Source: JAJRRH01 sp047638815
GTDB lineage: Bacteria > Bacteroidota > Bacteroidia > Flavobacteriales_D > JABDKJ01
DNA length: 64,000 bases
Reading direction: 5' to 3'
Assembly: GCA_047638815.1 (NCBI GenBank)
Contig: JBLIMR010000001.1
Location: forward strand, 1 to 64,000
Positions 25,497 through 35,237 of this stretch are shown here, one piece after another. Position 1 is the stretch's first letter; every line of letters begins with the position of its first letter. The notes beneath the pieces are model-generated. The model did not search any database, was not told the origin of the DNA, and saw only the letters and a list, made by a program, of their open reading frames with translations. The position numbers and the translations under genes were made by a program.

Positions 25497-26501
25497 TCAA
25501 ATAATAGCAACAACACCATTAACAATTGCTATTATCAGCCATATGTAAAAGAGTGAAATTGATATCCATGTTAATTTGGCACCTGTGAAAAAATGAATCA
25601 TCAGACCACTTAAAGGGACAGATAAGATGATAATGGAGGGCACATTCATTCCATTGAGCTTTGATAGTAGTTGAATAATTGCCATAAAGACAGTCAAAAT
25701 GAAAAACAATTGAAATACCTTACTTCGTTTCGTATTCTCACTGTTGGCTATTTGTATTATTTTAAAAACACCATATACAATAACAACAATAGTCAACAAG
25801 TTACCAATGAAGCTAAGCACACTGGCATCATTAACATTGTTTTTTATGAGATCAAACATTTCACCTGGTGTCCAACTGAGTTGACCAAAATATGATGGGA
25901 CACTTAGGTCAAAAAAGTAGATCACAAAGGTCACCATTATTACAGGAGCCAGAAGCCCAGCGATGGCAAGTATAACTTCTCTGTAGTTTAAAGTTTTAAG
26001 TGTTGAAAGTGCTATGAACGTAAAAAGTATGAGTAAGAAATAAAAAGGATTGAAAAGGATAGCACAACCCAGATACAGCCCTGCATCGAAAGCAACCGAG
26101 TAAGCCTTAGAGTCACGGTATACAGATAGAGTTCTGCTTAAACTAAGGATGACAAATAAGTTAGCAATAGGGATACTTAAATCCATCTCGGCTCCAAGAA
26201 AGAAGCTATTGAGAAAACCAAACCAATACAAGGCATGGTGTCCTTTGACTCTTTGTAATTCCAATTTGTTCACCAAACTATAAAGTGAAATGGCCGATAA
26301 AAGCACTATGACGACTTTACTTAGCTTGAATAGGAACGTGTAATTCTCACTCCAAGTCCCGAAAAAATTGTTGAAAACCGAAATGTTAGTGCCCAAAGGA
26401 CTTGGGTCTTGCAAGAAAAAAGGCAGCTGTATAATAAGTAGAATAAGGGGAAATAGGATCATGGACCCTACCTTATTTGAAGCAACTAATTTATGTATCA
26501 T
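25497..26501 (-). CDS. Polytopic membrane protein (DUF6427-like)
   Basis: 334 residues with about ten hydrophobic segments and very short loops. No catalytic motif is seen. Size, topology and position (next to purD and a small DUF6341-like gene) match the DUF6427 proteins of Flavobacteriia, whose role is unknown. The conserved-looking stretch is WYWFGFLNSFFLG-like (sequence HALYWFGFLNSFFLGAEMDL). It is 100 bases upstream of purQ, in the same direction. Confidence 0.65.
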   Translation of the reverse strand: MIHKLVASNKVGSMILFPLILLIIQLPFFLQDPSPLGTNISVFNNFFGTWSENYTFLFKLSKVVIVLLSAISLYSLVNKLELQRVKGHHALYWFGFLNSFFLGAEMDLSIPIANLFVILSLSRTLSVYRDSKAYSVAFDAGLYLGCAILFNPFYFLLILFTFIALSTLKTLNYREVILAIAGLLAPVIMVTFVIYFFDLSVPSYFGQLSWTPGEMFDLIKNNVNDASVLSFIGNLLTIVVIVYGVFKIIQIANSENTKRSKVFQLFFILTVFMAIIQLLSKLNGMNVPSIIILSVPLSGLMIHFFTGAKLTWISISLFYIWLIIAIVNGVVAII

Positions 26502-26517
26502 AAAAACCTTCTGGTCA

Positions 26518-26550
26518 TTTGTATAATATTGACAATATTAATTACTTTTG
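26518..26550 (+). promoter_or_regulatory. Promoter of the small DUF6341-like gene
   Basis: TTTG (26518-26521), a 21-base spacer and TACTTTTG (26543-26550) match the consensus. The ATG at 26570 follows after about 19 bases. It is divergent from the DUF6427-like gene, whose start is at 26501. Confidence 0.6.
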
Positions 26551-26569
26551 AACCGTAAATCACGAAACA

Positions 26570-26752
26570 ATGACAGATTTTATTTACTCTTTAGGAAGTG
26601 CAATTGAATGGACTTTTATAAACGTTCTTGAGCCACTTGGTAATATTCCTAATAACTTGTTTATAGTTATCGGTTTTGCGGCCCTTGCTTATTGGATTTA
26701 TTTGCAAAGACAATACATTGCGAAGGCAAAGAAAGACGGGGGATTAATCTAG
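26570..26752 (+). CDS. Small single-pass membrane protein (DUF6341-like)
   Basis: 60 residues: a hydrophilic-amphipathic start (MTDFIYSLGSAIEWTF), one strong transmembrane helix (LFIVIGFAALAYWIYL) and a short basic tail (QRQYIAKAKKDGGLI). The YW(I)-Q-Q pattern after the helix and the purD neighbour resemble DUF6341 proteins of Flavobacteriia. It has its own consensus promoter, so it is very likely expressed. It converges on purD with 11 bases between the stops. The function is unknown. Confidence 0.7.
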   Translation: MTDFIYSLGSAIEWTFINVLEPLGNIPNNLFIVIGFAALAYWIYLQRQYIAKAKKDGGLI

Positions 26753-26763
26753 ATCTTAAGGGT

Positions 26764-28038
26764 CTATTTCTCAAACACTTCGTACCCAATATCATTACGG
26801 TAATATTGTCCGGTATATTTTATTTTACGCATGTTGCTGTAAGCAATCTTCATGGCTTGTTGGATTGTTTCCTGTAAGCTGGTAACTGCCAAAACTCTTC
26901 CACCATTGGTAACTGTTTCACCATTTAGTGCCTTAGTGCCCGCTTGAAACAATAATGCATCACTTATTGTCTCTAAGCCCTCAATTGGGTAGCCTTTTTC
27001 ATATGACTCTGGATATCCACCCGAAACTGTCATAATAGTACAGGCAGGTCGAGTATCAATTTCCACTTCTACATCATTTAGAGTATTTGTTTTGACAGCT
27101 TCGAATAGGGTCATTAAGTCTGTTTTGATTCTTGGAAGAATCGCCTCAGTTTCCGGATCACCCAATCGAACATTATATTCTATGACATAAGGTTCTCCGT
27201 CATTATCCATTAAACCAATAAATATGAATCCCTGATAATCAATTCCATCTTTTTGTAGGCCGGCTATAGTTGGTTTAATTATCCGTTCTTCGACTTTCGC
27301 TAAGAACTTGCTTGATGCAGAAGGCGCAGGTGAAATGGCTCCCATTCCTCCTGTATTGAGTCCTGTGTCACCTTCACCAATTCGCTTATAATCCTTAGCC
27401 GAGGGCAATATCTTGTAATCCTTACCATCTGTAAGAACAAAAACTGATAGCTCTATACCTTTAAGGAATTCCTCAATGACCACATTGTTACCTGCTTCTC
27501 CAAATTGTTTCTCGAGAATGATCTTTTTGAGAGAGGCAATGGCTTCTAGTTTGTCATCTATTATTAAAACCCCTTTACCTGCGGCAAGCCCATCTGCTTT
27601 TAATACATATGGGGGTTGAAGGGTGGAAAGAAAATCTTCGGCTTCTTCAATATTGGTGTTGGTAAAATTCTTGTAACGTGCAGTTGGGATATTATGCTTT
27701 ATCATAAACTCCTTAGCAAACTTCTTACTTCCTTCAAGAATTGCTCCTGAAGCTTTTGGTCCAATAACCGTTGGTGGATTGGTCATGCTAGCGATGGTGT
27801 CATGCAGGCCATCAACTAGAGGTATTTCAGGACCGACAACAACTAGCTCAATTTTATTATTGTTTATAAAGTCAAATACGGACCTTTCACTTTTCAGATC
27901 CAAAGCTACGTTAGTCCCATATGCACTGGTCCCTGGATTACCGGGTGAAATATATAAGTCGTTTAGTTTATCACTTTGATTTAATTTCCACGCCAAAGCA
28001 TGCTCTCTTCCTCCAGAACCTATTAATAAAACATTCAT
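26764..28038 (-). CDS. purD: Phosphoribosylamine-glycine ligase PurD
   Basis: ATP-grasp ligase for purine synthesis step 2. 424 residues with the N-terminal motif VLLIGSGGREHALAWKL, the ATP-binding loop KADGLAAGKGVLI, GDTGLNTGGMGAISPAPSAS and the metal site EYNVRLGDPETEAILPR. The length is normal. With purK, purQ and the hpt-adk fusion it forms a loose purine cluster over 21-28 kb, though the genes are not in one operon. Confidence 0.97.
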   Translation of the reverse strand: MNVLLIGSGGREHALAWKLNQSDKLNDLYISPGNPGTSAYGTNVALDLKSERSVFDFINNNKIELVVVGPEIPLVDGLHDTIASMTNPPTVIGPKASGAILEGSKKFAKEFMIKHNIPTARYKNFTNTNIEEAEDFLSTLQPPYVLKADGLAAGKGVLIIDDKLEAIASLKKIILEKQFGEAGNNVVIEEFLKGIELSVFVLTDGKDYKILPSAKDYKRIGEGDTGLNTGGMGAISPAPSASSKFLAKVEERIIKPTIAGLQKDGIDYQGFIFIGLMDNDGEPYVIEYNVRLGDPETEAILPRIKTDLMTLFEAVKTNTLNDVEVEIDTRPACTIMTVSGGYPESYEKGYPIEGLETISDALLFQAGTKALNGETVTNGGRVLAVTSLQETIQQAMKIAYSNMRKIKYTGQYYRNDIGYEVFEK

Positions 28039-28120
28039 AATTGACTGATTAGTTTATGGCGTCAAAGGAATAGTGAATGCCTTTAAAGACAAAAAAATAT
28101 TATCAACAGTTTGAATACTG

Positions 28121-30370
28121 TTAATTGGAAATAATTTGGAATTCAGTACGTCTGTTTTGAGCATGATCTGCCTCAGAACAGTCCATTGACTCACAGTCTA
28201 TCATCAGCTTGTTCCAGCCGTATCCTTTGGCTAAAATTCTGGTAGCATTCACACCCTTTTTTACGAGATAATTTTTTGCCGATTTGGCTCGCTGTTGCGA
28301 TAAAGTTACGTTAGATGAAGCTGTTCCCCTTGTGTCAGTATGAGATAGAAGTTCAATGGTAATCCCTTTACTGTTTTTTAACGTTTGGGCAAGATCATCA
28401 AGACTCTTTTTAGCCTTCGAATTCAATTTGAATGAACCATAAGCGTAATAAATGTTGGGAATCTTGATAGATTCGTTTTTCATGACAATGTTAGTGGATT
28501 TATTTTTATCCACCATTGCTACAAGGTCATCTGGATTACCAATGTGCTGATAAGCAAATAAATTATTACCAGGAGAAAACAGGTCTTGAATCACATTGTT
28601 TTCATCATCTGTGATAGCCATTTTTAGTTGAGGATCACTTGATTCAATTTGCATTAAGAATCGTTCTCCGTACGGCAATTCATCTGCTGAAAATCGTGAG
28701 CTTTCATTTGTTTTGATGTATTTGAGTTCGTTGTTATCGCTGTCTTGAATTTCAATATTGTATATCCCTTCTAGGTCCCCAGGCACTTCCCTATAAACTA
28801 CTCCATATAGATTTATCATGTATGGATCTGTCTCGTATAAAGAGAAAAGACTTAACTCATCAACTTCATCCAACGCAAACATTTCGAAAACGAAAACGCC
28901 CTTTGAATTCATCGTCAATTTGTCCTTAACATTTCCAGCTTCATCAGTTAAACTCAAAGAAACATTGCTGTTAGATTCAAGTGGTTGGGCTATTTGAATA
29001 CCAAACTTTCCAGGATCTGGTTGGCGATCAAATATGAATGCGCCATTTTCATCAGTAGTTACTACTTCTAGAATATTGCCATCCAAATCCACTAAGTGAA
29101 TCTCAGTATTGCCAATTGGGATGCCCTTTTGGGCCATAATGCCTGTGATTTTTGGTTTTTGATCTGGTATTCTTAGATTAAAAGAATAAATATCATCATT
29201 TCCTTCATTCCCAGGTCTGTTTGAACTGAAATGCCCAGTGTTTTCATTGATAAGACTTATGCCGAAATCATCAAATGGAGTGTTAATGGGGTACTTAAGA
29301 TTAACAACATTTTCCAAGTTATCATCGTCATGAACTGAGAAAATATCTAATCCACCGTACGAGTCTAATTTATCGGAGGAAAAATATATATGATCTGAAT
29401 GATAGTGTGGGAAAACTTCGTTGCCTGTTGTATTCACCCAATTCCCCATATTTATTGGTTGACCCCAGCCAGTTGTGGTCTTGTAGGACACATACAAATC
29501 CATACCACCATATCCACCAGGCATATCTGAAGAGAAGTATAATCTCAAGCCATCTTCACTAATTGTTGGATGAGCTACAGAATATGACTTAGCACAAATT
29601 TCTAGTTCGGTTTCCTCAGTAATTTTACCCTTATCATCAATTGATGCTTTAATAATTTTCAGGTTATTTACTCCCTTGAAATTTTTGGTAGAAACGGTAT
29701 AGTAGATTGTTTTTTCCCATATACAAAATGGGCCTATATTTATATGATTGGATGATTTTAGACTCCCTAAGGAGAATGAACTTTTAGTATCTTTTTTATG
29801 ATCTTTCCCCGAGATCTTACTCTCTGCAAGGTCATAACTTTCCTGACCGTTTGAAGGGTTGAACTTCAAAATGCAGTAATAGAGTCGGCTTTTATAATAG
29901 TATGGAGAATACTCACTATTCTCCGTGTTGATATTCTTGACTGGCTGTGCTTCAATATCTCGAATGTCATACTGCCATACCATGAATTTTTCGATGTCTC
30001 GCGTCAAGCTGTCTGCTATAAATGCGGAAAACTTGTTTTTATCTTTTTCAACAAGTTCATAAGCTTCAGAGTAACGCCTGTCATAGGTTAGCGCTTGGTA
30101 AAAAGTAGTGAATGCAGCCTCATTATTGGGTTGCTCAGCGTATAACTTGCTTGAGATTTTCAAAGCTCTATCGTTGTCACCTATTTGAAGCAAAGCTTTA
30201 CAAAGTAAAATGGCATCCTCTTTTTCAAGATGTTTTGCTTCGTAGTACTTAGCAACCTCTTTGTAAAAGCCATCTTCAAATAAATTGAAAGCTTTTTTAT
30301 CCTGGGCATTGATAGAAGTCAATGAGATAAAGGATAGAAAAAGAAAAATTAATATTCTTACTATTAACAT
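28121..30370 (-). CDS. OmpA family protein with PD40 propeller (PorE-like)
   Basis: 749 residues. A signal peptide (MLIVRILIFLFLSFISLTS) is followed by a TPR-like helical region (about 20-110), then a WD40/PD40 propeller with repeats LRLYFSSDMPGGYGGMDLYV, IYFSSDKLDSYGGLDIF and HFSSNRPGNEGNDDIYSF. Next come carboxypeptidase-regulatory-like folds (about 420-600) and a C-terminal OmpA peptidoglycan-binding domain (LLSHTDTRGTASSN ... NRRTEFQI). This order is that of PorE, a T9SS component linking the secretion machinery to peptidoglycan, but several paralogues share it. The T9SS cargo proteins in this window fit such a role. Confidence 0.85.
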   Translation of the reverse strand: MLIVRILIFLFLSFISLTSINAQDKKAFNLFEDGFYKEVAKYYEAKHLEKEDAILLCKALLQIGDNDRALKISSKLYAEQPNNEAAFTTFYQALTYDRRYSEAYELVEKDKNKFSAFIADSLTRDIEKFMVWQYDIRDIEAQPVKNINTENSEYSPYYYKSRLYYCILKFNPSNGQESYDLAESKISGKDHKKDTKSSFSLGSLKSSNHINIGPFCIWEKTIYYTVSTKNFKGVNNLKIIKASIDDKGKITEETELEICAKSYSVAHPTISEDGLRLYFSSDMPGGYGGMDLYVSYKTTTGWGQPINMGNWVNTTGNEVFPHYHSDHIYFSSDKLDSYGGLDIFSVHDDDNLENVVNLKYPINTPFDDFGISLINENTGHFSSNRPGNEGNDDIYSFNLRIPDQKPKITGIMAQKGIPIGNTEIHLVDLDGNILEVVTTDENGAFIFDRQPDPGKFGIQIAQPLESNSNVSLSLTDEAGNVKDKLTMNSKGVFVFEMFALDEVDELSLFSLYETDPYMINLYGVVYREVPGDLEGIYNIEIQDSDNNELKYIKTNESSRFSADELPYGERFLMQIESSDPQLKMAITDDENNVIQDLFSPGNNLFAYQHIGNPDDLVAMVDKNKSTNIVMKNESIKIPNIYYAYGSFKLNSKAKKSLDDLAQTLKNSKGITIELLSHTDTRGTASSNVTLSQQRAKSAKNYLVKKGVNATRILAKGYGWNKLMIDCESMDCSEADHAQNRRTEFQIISN

Positions 30371-30532
30371 GATAAACCGTCTAATATTTTGTTTTACAGG
30401 AGGGTAGGTTTGGTTATGTGAATTGTGTTTAGGTTTTAATCTAAATTTTTTAATACCTCCAGTAAAGAACTAAGTTAAAGGAAGAGAAGGCGTAATTAAT
30501 GCTACAAAGACTATAGTTTAAACAGATTTCTG

Positions 30533-31609
30533 TTAACTTTTATCAATGAGAAAACGATCCAAATTAACCATCGGATCAATGTTTTTATTGTCCAAAATAT
30601 GATCGCAAAGCATGCTAGCGAAAAAAGGCGATAGAATTAAACCTTTAGCCCCGAGACCATTGAAAATGAATAGGTTTGGGTTGATTCGAGATTTCCCAAT
30701 AATTGGCCTTCTATCTTTTGAGGACGGCCTAACACCAGCTTTTTGCTGAATGACATTGTATGGATAGTCAATGATATCCTTTAATTTTGCTAATAGTTCT
30801 AATCTGGCATCTTGCGTCTGTCTTTCATCCAAGTTTTCCCAATCATAAGTTGATCCTATGGCATAAATATCATTCCCTTGAGGTAGAATATAGATGTTTG
30901 ATTTTATGACATGCTTTAGATTTAAATTTGGAATGTGAACATATAATGTTTCTCCTTTTACGGGCTTAAGAGCTGCATGTTGGAAAAATGGATTTTGACC
31001 AACTTTGTAGCCCTCGCAAAAAATGACCTTATCGAAATCTTCCCCACAATAGCTAACGTTGGACTCAAGGGCTTCTACATTAGAATATTCGAATTCTTCT
31101 TCTCTAAGAAAATCAGAAAAATATTGACGAGAACCATCAATAAGATTTTCCATATTGACATGCCCTGAGTTTAAAACTTCTCCATATCCAAAGGGTGATT
31201 TAATATGATCATTTAAGGCCTCTTCTGAATGCATTGGGCCTACATAATCTTTCATTTCTTCAAGACTATACTTTTCTTCCCATTGTTTGACTTCCGATTC
31301 TTGAGCAATTTTTCGATAGTGAGAAACGGATTTGATTAAGGGGAGTTCCAGTGTATGTTCAACCATTTTGTAAAAATCAAATGCATAGGGTAATAAACTG
31401 TCTATTTCCCATGATTTGACTAACCTTTTTAAAACCAACGGACTATATGTTCCACTGGCAACTTTACTAGCGGCCGACTTATGTCCATTATCGATGATAG
31501 TTACATCAATACTTCTTTGTAGTAGGGTGTGTGCCAAAACTGTTCCAGCAATTCCTTGACCAACAATAAGTATGCGGGGATTTTTATTTGGTTGTTTGGA
31601 CTTCGTCAT
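30533..31609 (-). CDS. FAD-dependent oxidoreductase (DAO family)
   Basis: 358 residues with an N-terminal Rossmann motif ILIVGQGIAGTVLAHTLLQR and a C-terminal FAD-binding end (KAGVRPSSKDRRPIIGKS, then FIFNGLGAKGLILSPFFASM), as in glycine oxidase/ThiO and the MnmC oxidase domain. The substrate is probably an amine or amino acid but cannot be assigned. The first 26 bases overlap the end of the antiporter gene, so expression is coupled to it. Confidence 0.85.
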   Translation of the reverse strand: MTKSKQPNKNPRILIVGQGIAGTVLAHTLLQRSIDVTIIDNGHKSAASKVASGTYSPLVLKRLVKSWEIDSLLPYAFDFYKMVEHTLELPLIKSVSHYRKIAQESEVKQWEEKYSLEEMKDYVGPMHSEEALNDHIKSPFGYGEVLNSGHVNMENLIDGSRQYFSDFLREEEFEYSNVEALESNVSYCGEDFDKVIFCEGYKVGQNPFFQHAALKPVKGETLYVHIPNLNLKHVIKSNIYILPQGNDIYAIGSTYDWENLDERQTQDARLELLAKLKDIIDYPYNVIQQKAGVRPSSKDRRPIIGKSRINPNLFIFNGLGAKGLILSPFFASMLCDHILDNKNIDPMVNLDRFLIDKS

Positions 31610-32891
31610 CTTCTAAGCCAGAATATTCCGAAAGATCATCATCAAGATTAAGAATCTCATCGTCTTCCTCATGTCCACGAATTCTTGCCTCTTTTCTGCC
31701 ATCACTTATGAGTGCATAAGTCATTATCAAACTTGTGCTAATTATTGCGAAAAGAAGAATGCCTGTGTCAAAATTGTCGCTGGCATATTTTGCAGGAATA
31801 CCAAAGAATAGAAGGATTGTTATCAATCCTCTCGGAGATAGATAGAGCAATGGGACTATTGACTTTGGTTTGAACATCTTTAACACTATCAGACGTACAA
31901 TGGTCATGGCAGCCACTATGATAGCACTGATCAGCACCACTTTTAGATTCATGAGGCTGGTGAGGGCAATAGTCATCCCAAATATGACAAAAAAGAAAGT
32001 TCGAATAACGAATGCCGACTCAAGGGTAAGTATGTGAAAATCTCTTAGAAGTGGGTTTAGATTATCTGTGTTGATCAGTTTTTTTAACCGCCCTTTAAAG
32101 AAAAGTTCGTGATTGTTCAGCATTAGTCCAAATACAAGAATTAACACTAGGGACGAGAAGTGGAATAATTTTCCGATGGCATAGAGTAGCATCAAAATCG
32201 CAATCACCAAGAAAAGCTTGATATTGGAAGTAATCTTTTGAAAAACCCATACGAGCACAAAACTGATAAGCAAGGATGCCACAATGGTTATGAAAATATT
32301 ACCACTGACGTTCGTCATTACAACACTAGCATCATTAGTTCCATCATTTCCCAACACAAAAAAGAAAAACATTATCCCGAGTATGTCAGAGAATGTACTT
32401 TCATAGATCATAAACTCTTTATTCTCGTCTTTCAGTCCACCAACACTCGGAATAATAATAGCGCTACTCATAATAGACAATGGAATAGCATATACTAGGG
32501 ACTTAAAAAAGTCATTGAAAATAAGAATGTCAAGGATGTAAGCAACAGCAAAAGAAGTGACTAATAAACTCAACAGGGCAACTACAAATGAACGCCAAAT
32601 AACCGGCCATTTATCTTTGGATAACTTGAGATCTAAGGCAGCTTCTAACACAATGAGAATAAGTCCAATGGTGCCTATGATGGGTAAAATTTGATACTCA
32701 TCTATTTTTTCTTGAATGCCTTCAAATCCCATTGTGTCAAGACCATACTTAACGCCAATACCCAATATCAAAAGCATCAATACACTAGGTATATTGGTTT
32801 TTTTAGCCAGAATATTGAAGAAATAAGATAGGATGATAATCACCGCCATGGCAATGATCATATAGTAATCAAGATGAGCTATCAATAGCAT
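31584..32891 (-). CDS. Cation:proton antiporter (CPA family)
   Basis: About 435 residues with 12 or so transmembrane helices and the Na+/H+ exchanger layout: LMLLILGIGVKYGLDTMG, LIVLEAALDLKLSKDK, PLSIMSSAIIIPSV, YESTFSDILGIMFFF (the acidic ion-binding region) and SPRGLITILLFFGIP. It ends in a soluble acidic tail (EEDDEILNLDDDLSEYSG). The start is set at the ATG at 32889-32891, one base after the upstream stop. An ATG at 32912 in the same frame would give a 20-base overlap. It exports Na+ or K+ in exchange for H+. Confidence 0.88.
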   Translation of the reverse strand: MLLIAHLDYYMIIAMAVIIILSYFFNILAKKTNIPSVLMLLILGIGVKYGLDTMGFEGIQEKIDEYQILPIIGTIGLILIVLEAALDLKLSKDKWPVIWRSFVVALLSLLVTSFAVAYILDILIFNDFFKSLVYAIPLSIMSSAIIIPSVGGLKDENKEFMIYESTFSDILGIMFFFFVLGNDGTNDASVVMTNVSGNIFITIVASLLISFVLVWVFQKITSNIKLFLVIAILMLLYAIGKLFHFSSLVLILVFGLMLNNHELFFKGRLKKLINTDNLNPLLRDFHILTLESAFVIRTFFFVIFGMTIALTSLMNLKVVLISAIIVAAMTIVRLIVLKMFKPKSIVPLLYLSPRGLITILLFFGIPAKYASDNFDTGILLFAIISTSLIMTYALISDGRKEARIRGHEEDDEILNLDDDLSEYSGLEDDEVQTTK

Positions 32892-32892
32892 A

Positions 32893-33735
32893 TTAATAAT
32901 CATTGTCTTCATCTACCGATTCTTCAGTAGACAAATTTTTGTTCAAATATACCATACTTCTATCACGGATGGTTTCGCTCATTAATTGCAGCACTTCACT
33001 TTCAAGTTTCAAGAGGTTAAACTCGGATCTATTGAAATACTGTTCAATTTTGTTTCCTTCAAGTAGTTTTCCATCTCGAGAGAACATACAATAGTGTAAT
33101 GTAGCTATATATTCAAAGCCTTCAAGTGTTTTTTCATTTCTAGCTTTCATCAAATCCAGTTCAGTTAAAATAATACTAATATCCGGATCATATTCACTGA
33201 CAATGAAATTAATAAGCTCCTCTGATTTCATTTTGGCGCTCATGTATCGTTCCTTGAAAATAGGATCTTTATTTATTTGCCCTTGATTAACAGCAGTGTT
33301 ATAACCTTTCACTTCCGCATTCGATCGCTTTTTTTTGGCATCATTATTTTTAAGAAGACGTTTGAGTTTATTTGATTTTTCCTCTTCAACAATAAGCTCC
33401 TCATATCCATAAGCTAGATTATGTTGGATGTATGAAAGGTTTGATGCATCAAGATCTGTGTACAATGATTTCGTGGCAACAGAATCCTCAAAACCAGCAC
33501 CAATTTTTTCAATAAGATACTCTGGAATTTTCCTTCTAATTGACATCACTTCCAAAGAGGATTGCTGGATCAACCCTCTGTCGATTTCAGACAGGAGAAA
33601 TTGAGATTTGAACGGCACAATTAAGACCTTGCTTTTAGGAGCGATTCTCTCCCCATCGTTAATTGCGTTGGTATAGTCCTGTGCTTTAATACTGAAGTAA
33701 CAAAGAAGGCAGAAAACTAAAATTAATCTAATCAT
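32893..33735 (-). CDS. Secreted protein of unknown function, 280 residues
   Basis: A signal peptide (MIRLILVFCLLCYFSIKAQ) is followed by a hydrophilic, charged, mostly helical protein. VLIVPFKSQFLLSEIDR and EYDPDISIILTELDLMKARN look like the conserved core, with a Lys-rich stretch (KSNKLKRLLKNNDAKKKRS) in the middle. No family is recognised. The first core segment, near the mature N-terminus, resembles the (V)xVLPF start of periplasmic proteins with a nucleotide-like Rossmann fold, but this is weak. It is immediately upstream of, and likely cotranscribed with, the antiporter. Confidence 0.6.
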   Translation of the reverse strand: MIRLILVFCLLCYFSIKAQDYTNAINDGERIAPKSKVLIVPFKSQFLLSEIDRGLIQQSSLEVMSIRRKIPEYLIEKIGAGFEDSVATKSLYTDLDASNLSYIQHNLAYGYEELIVEEEKSNKLKRLLKNNDAKKKRSNAEVKGYNTAVNQGQINKDPIFKERYMSAKMKSEELINFIVSEYDPDISIILTELDLMKARNEKTLEGFEYIATLHYCMFSRDGKLLEGNKIEQYFNRSEFNLLKLESEVLQLMSETIRDRSMVYLNKNLSTEESVDEDNDY

Positions 33736-33827
33736 TACAAGGTTTATCCAAACTCGAAGGTATATTCTAAAAGAATGGTTTATCGATTATGAAAATGAAT
33801 TTATAAGATTGAAACTGTTAAAAGAAG

Positions 33828-35174
33828 CTAACCCCGCAGGAACCGGAATAAATCATTTCCATTAGCAAATAACAATAAAGCCAATAAAATAATGATACCG
33901 ACCATTTGCGCGTATTCCATAAACTTCTGATTTGGCTCTCTACCAGTAACCATTTCATAAAGCAAGAACATCACATGGCCTCCGTCTAGAGCCGGAATAG
34001 GGAGTAGGTTCATCACTGCCAAAATCAAAGAAATGAAAGCTGTTCTTTCCCAAAAGATTGTCCAATCCCATACGGTAGGGAAGAGACCTGCTATTGCAGC
34101 AAATCCACCAAGGCCCTTATACGCACCTGTTTTAGGTTGAAATATCAATGCGAATCCACGGAGATATTTCTTTACCTCAAAAGTCATTTTGTTCCATCCA
34201 GCAGGAATAGAAGCCAAGAATCCATATTCTTTTACATCAAACTCATATAGATTGGCCTTTGCCATTTCAGATAATTTCACCCTATGATATCCTATCTCAA
34301 TATAACCTGAGTCACTTACCTGCACTGGTAAGTCAAAAATTCCACCATCTCTCTTTACAGATACAATAGCGCTAGCTCCTTTAAGAGATTTTAAGATAGT
34401 ACCGGCCTCATCGAAATATCTAATAGACTGTCCATTAATAGCTACAACTGTGTCTTTAACTGCGAATCCTGCTTTTGCATTGATTGACGAATCTGGAATT
34501 GCGCTCACCAAAAACGGAAATCTTGGATAGAAGAAAGGATTTTGTCTGCTTTTTTCCGATAATTGCCCTAGCATGTCTTCAGGAATCTCAATATTAACTT
34601 TCTCACCGGCTCTTTCAACCTGAGCACTTTTAGAGAAAATCATTTGATCTATCAATTCTCCAAAGTATCCTACCTCTTTGTTGTCAAATGACAAGATTTT
34701 ATCACCATTCTGGAAACCTATTCCTTTAGCAAATTCATTAGTGATCATGTATCCATCCGTCACGTTATTACTTGGCAAAACAGTCTCTCCATTGAAGAAT
34801 AGCAGTGAGGCATAAATTAGGAAACCTAAAATAAAGTTGACGATGACACCTCCCAGCATTATGATCAGCCTTTGCCAGGCTGGCTTAGATCTAAATTCGT
34901 ATGGTTGAGGGGGCAGGGCCATTTGCTCGGTATCCATACTCTCATCTATCATTCCCGAAATTTTCACATAACCTCCCAATGGAAGCCATCCAATACCATA
35001 TTCAGTATCTCCAATTTTTTTCTTGAAAAGAGAAAACCAAGGATTGAAAAACAGATAGAATTTTTCAACGCGTGTCCCAAAGTATCGCGCAGTCAAAAAG
35101 TGACCGAGTTCGTGTAGAACAACTAAAATAGATAAGCTGAGTAAAAGTTGAGCCGTTCTTATGGCAATCTCCAT
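33828..35174 (-). CDS. rseP: RIP metalloprotease RseP (site-2 protease)
   Basis: 448-residue inner-membrane zinc protease. Active site HELGHFLTAR (HExxH) is in the first transmembrane helix; the second metal motif NLLPIPALDGGHVM is near the C-terminus. Two PDZ-like regions lie between (about residues 130-290). RseP cuts anti-sigma factors and leftover signal peptides within the membrane. No anti-sigma gene is near, though an ECF sigma factor is encoded at 19852. Confidence 0.95.
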   Translation of the reverse strand: MEIAIRTAQLLLSLSILVVLHELGHFLTARYFGTRVEKFYLFFNPWFSLFKKKIGDTEYGIGWLPLGGYVKISGMIDESMDTEQMALPPQPYEFRSKPAWQRLIIMLGGVIVNFILGFLIYASLLFFNGETVLPSNNVTDGYMITNEFAKGIGFQNGDKILSFDNKEVGYFGELIDQMIFSKSAQVERAGEKVNIEIPEDMLGQLSEKSRQNPFFYPRFPFLVSAIPDSSINAKAGFAVKDTVVAINGQSIRYFDEAGTILKSLKGASAIVSVKRDGGIFDLPVQVSDSGYIEIGYHRVKLSEMAKANLYEFDVKEYGFLASIPAGWNKMTFEVKKYLRGFALIFQPKTGAYKGLGGFAAIAGLFPTVWDWTIFWERTAFISLILAVMNLLPIPALDGGHVMFLLYEMVTGREPNQKFMEYAQMVGIIILLALLLFANGNDLFRFLRG

Positions 35175-35237
35175 GTGAAATTATTTAGCGTGCAAATTAA
35201 CGGATTATATTTGAGGAATTTCCATCAAAAAAATCAA

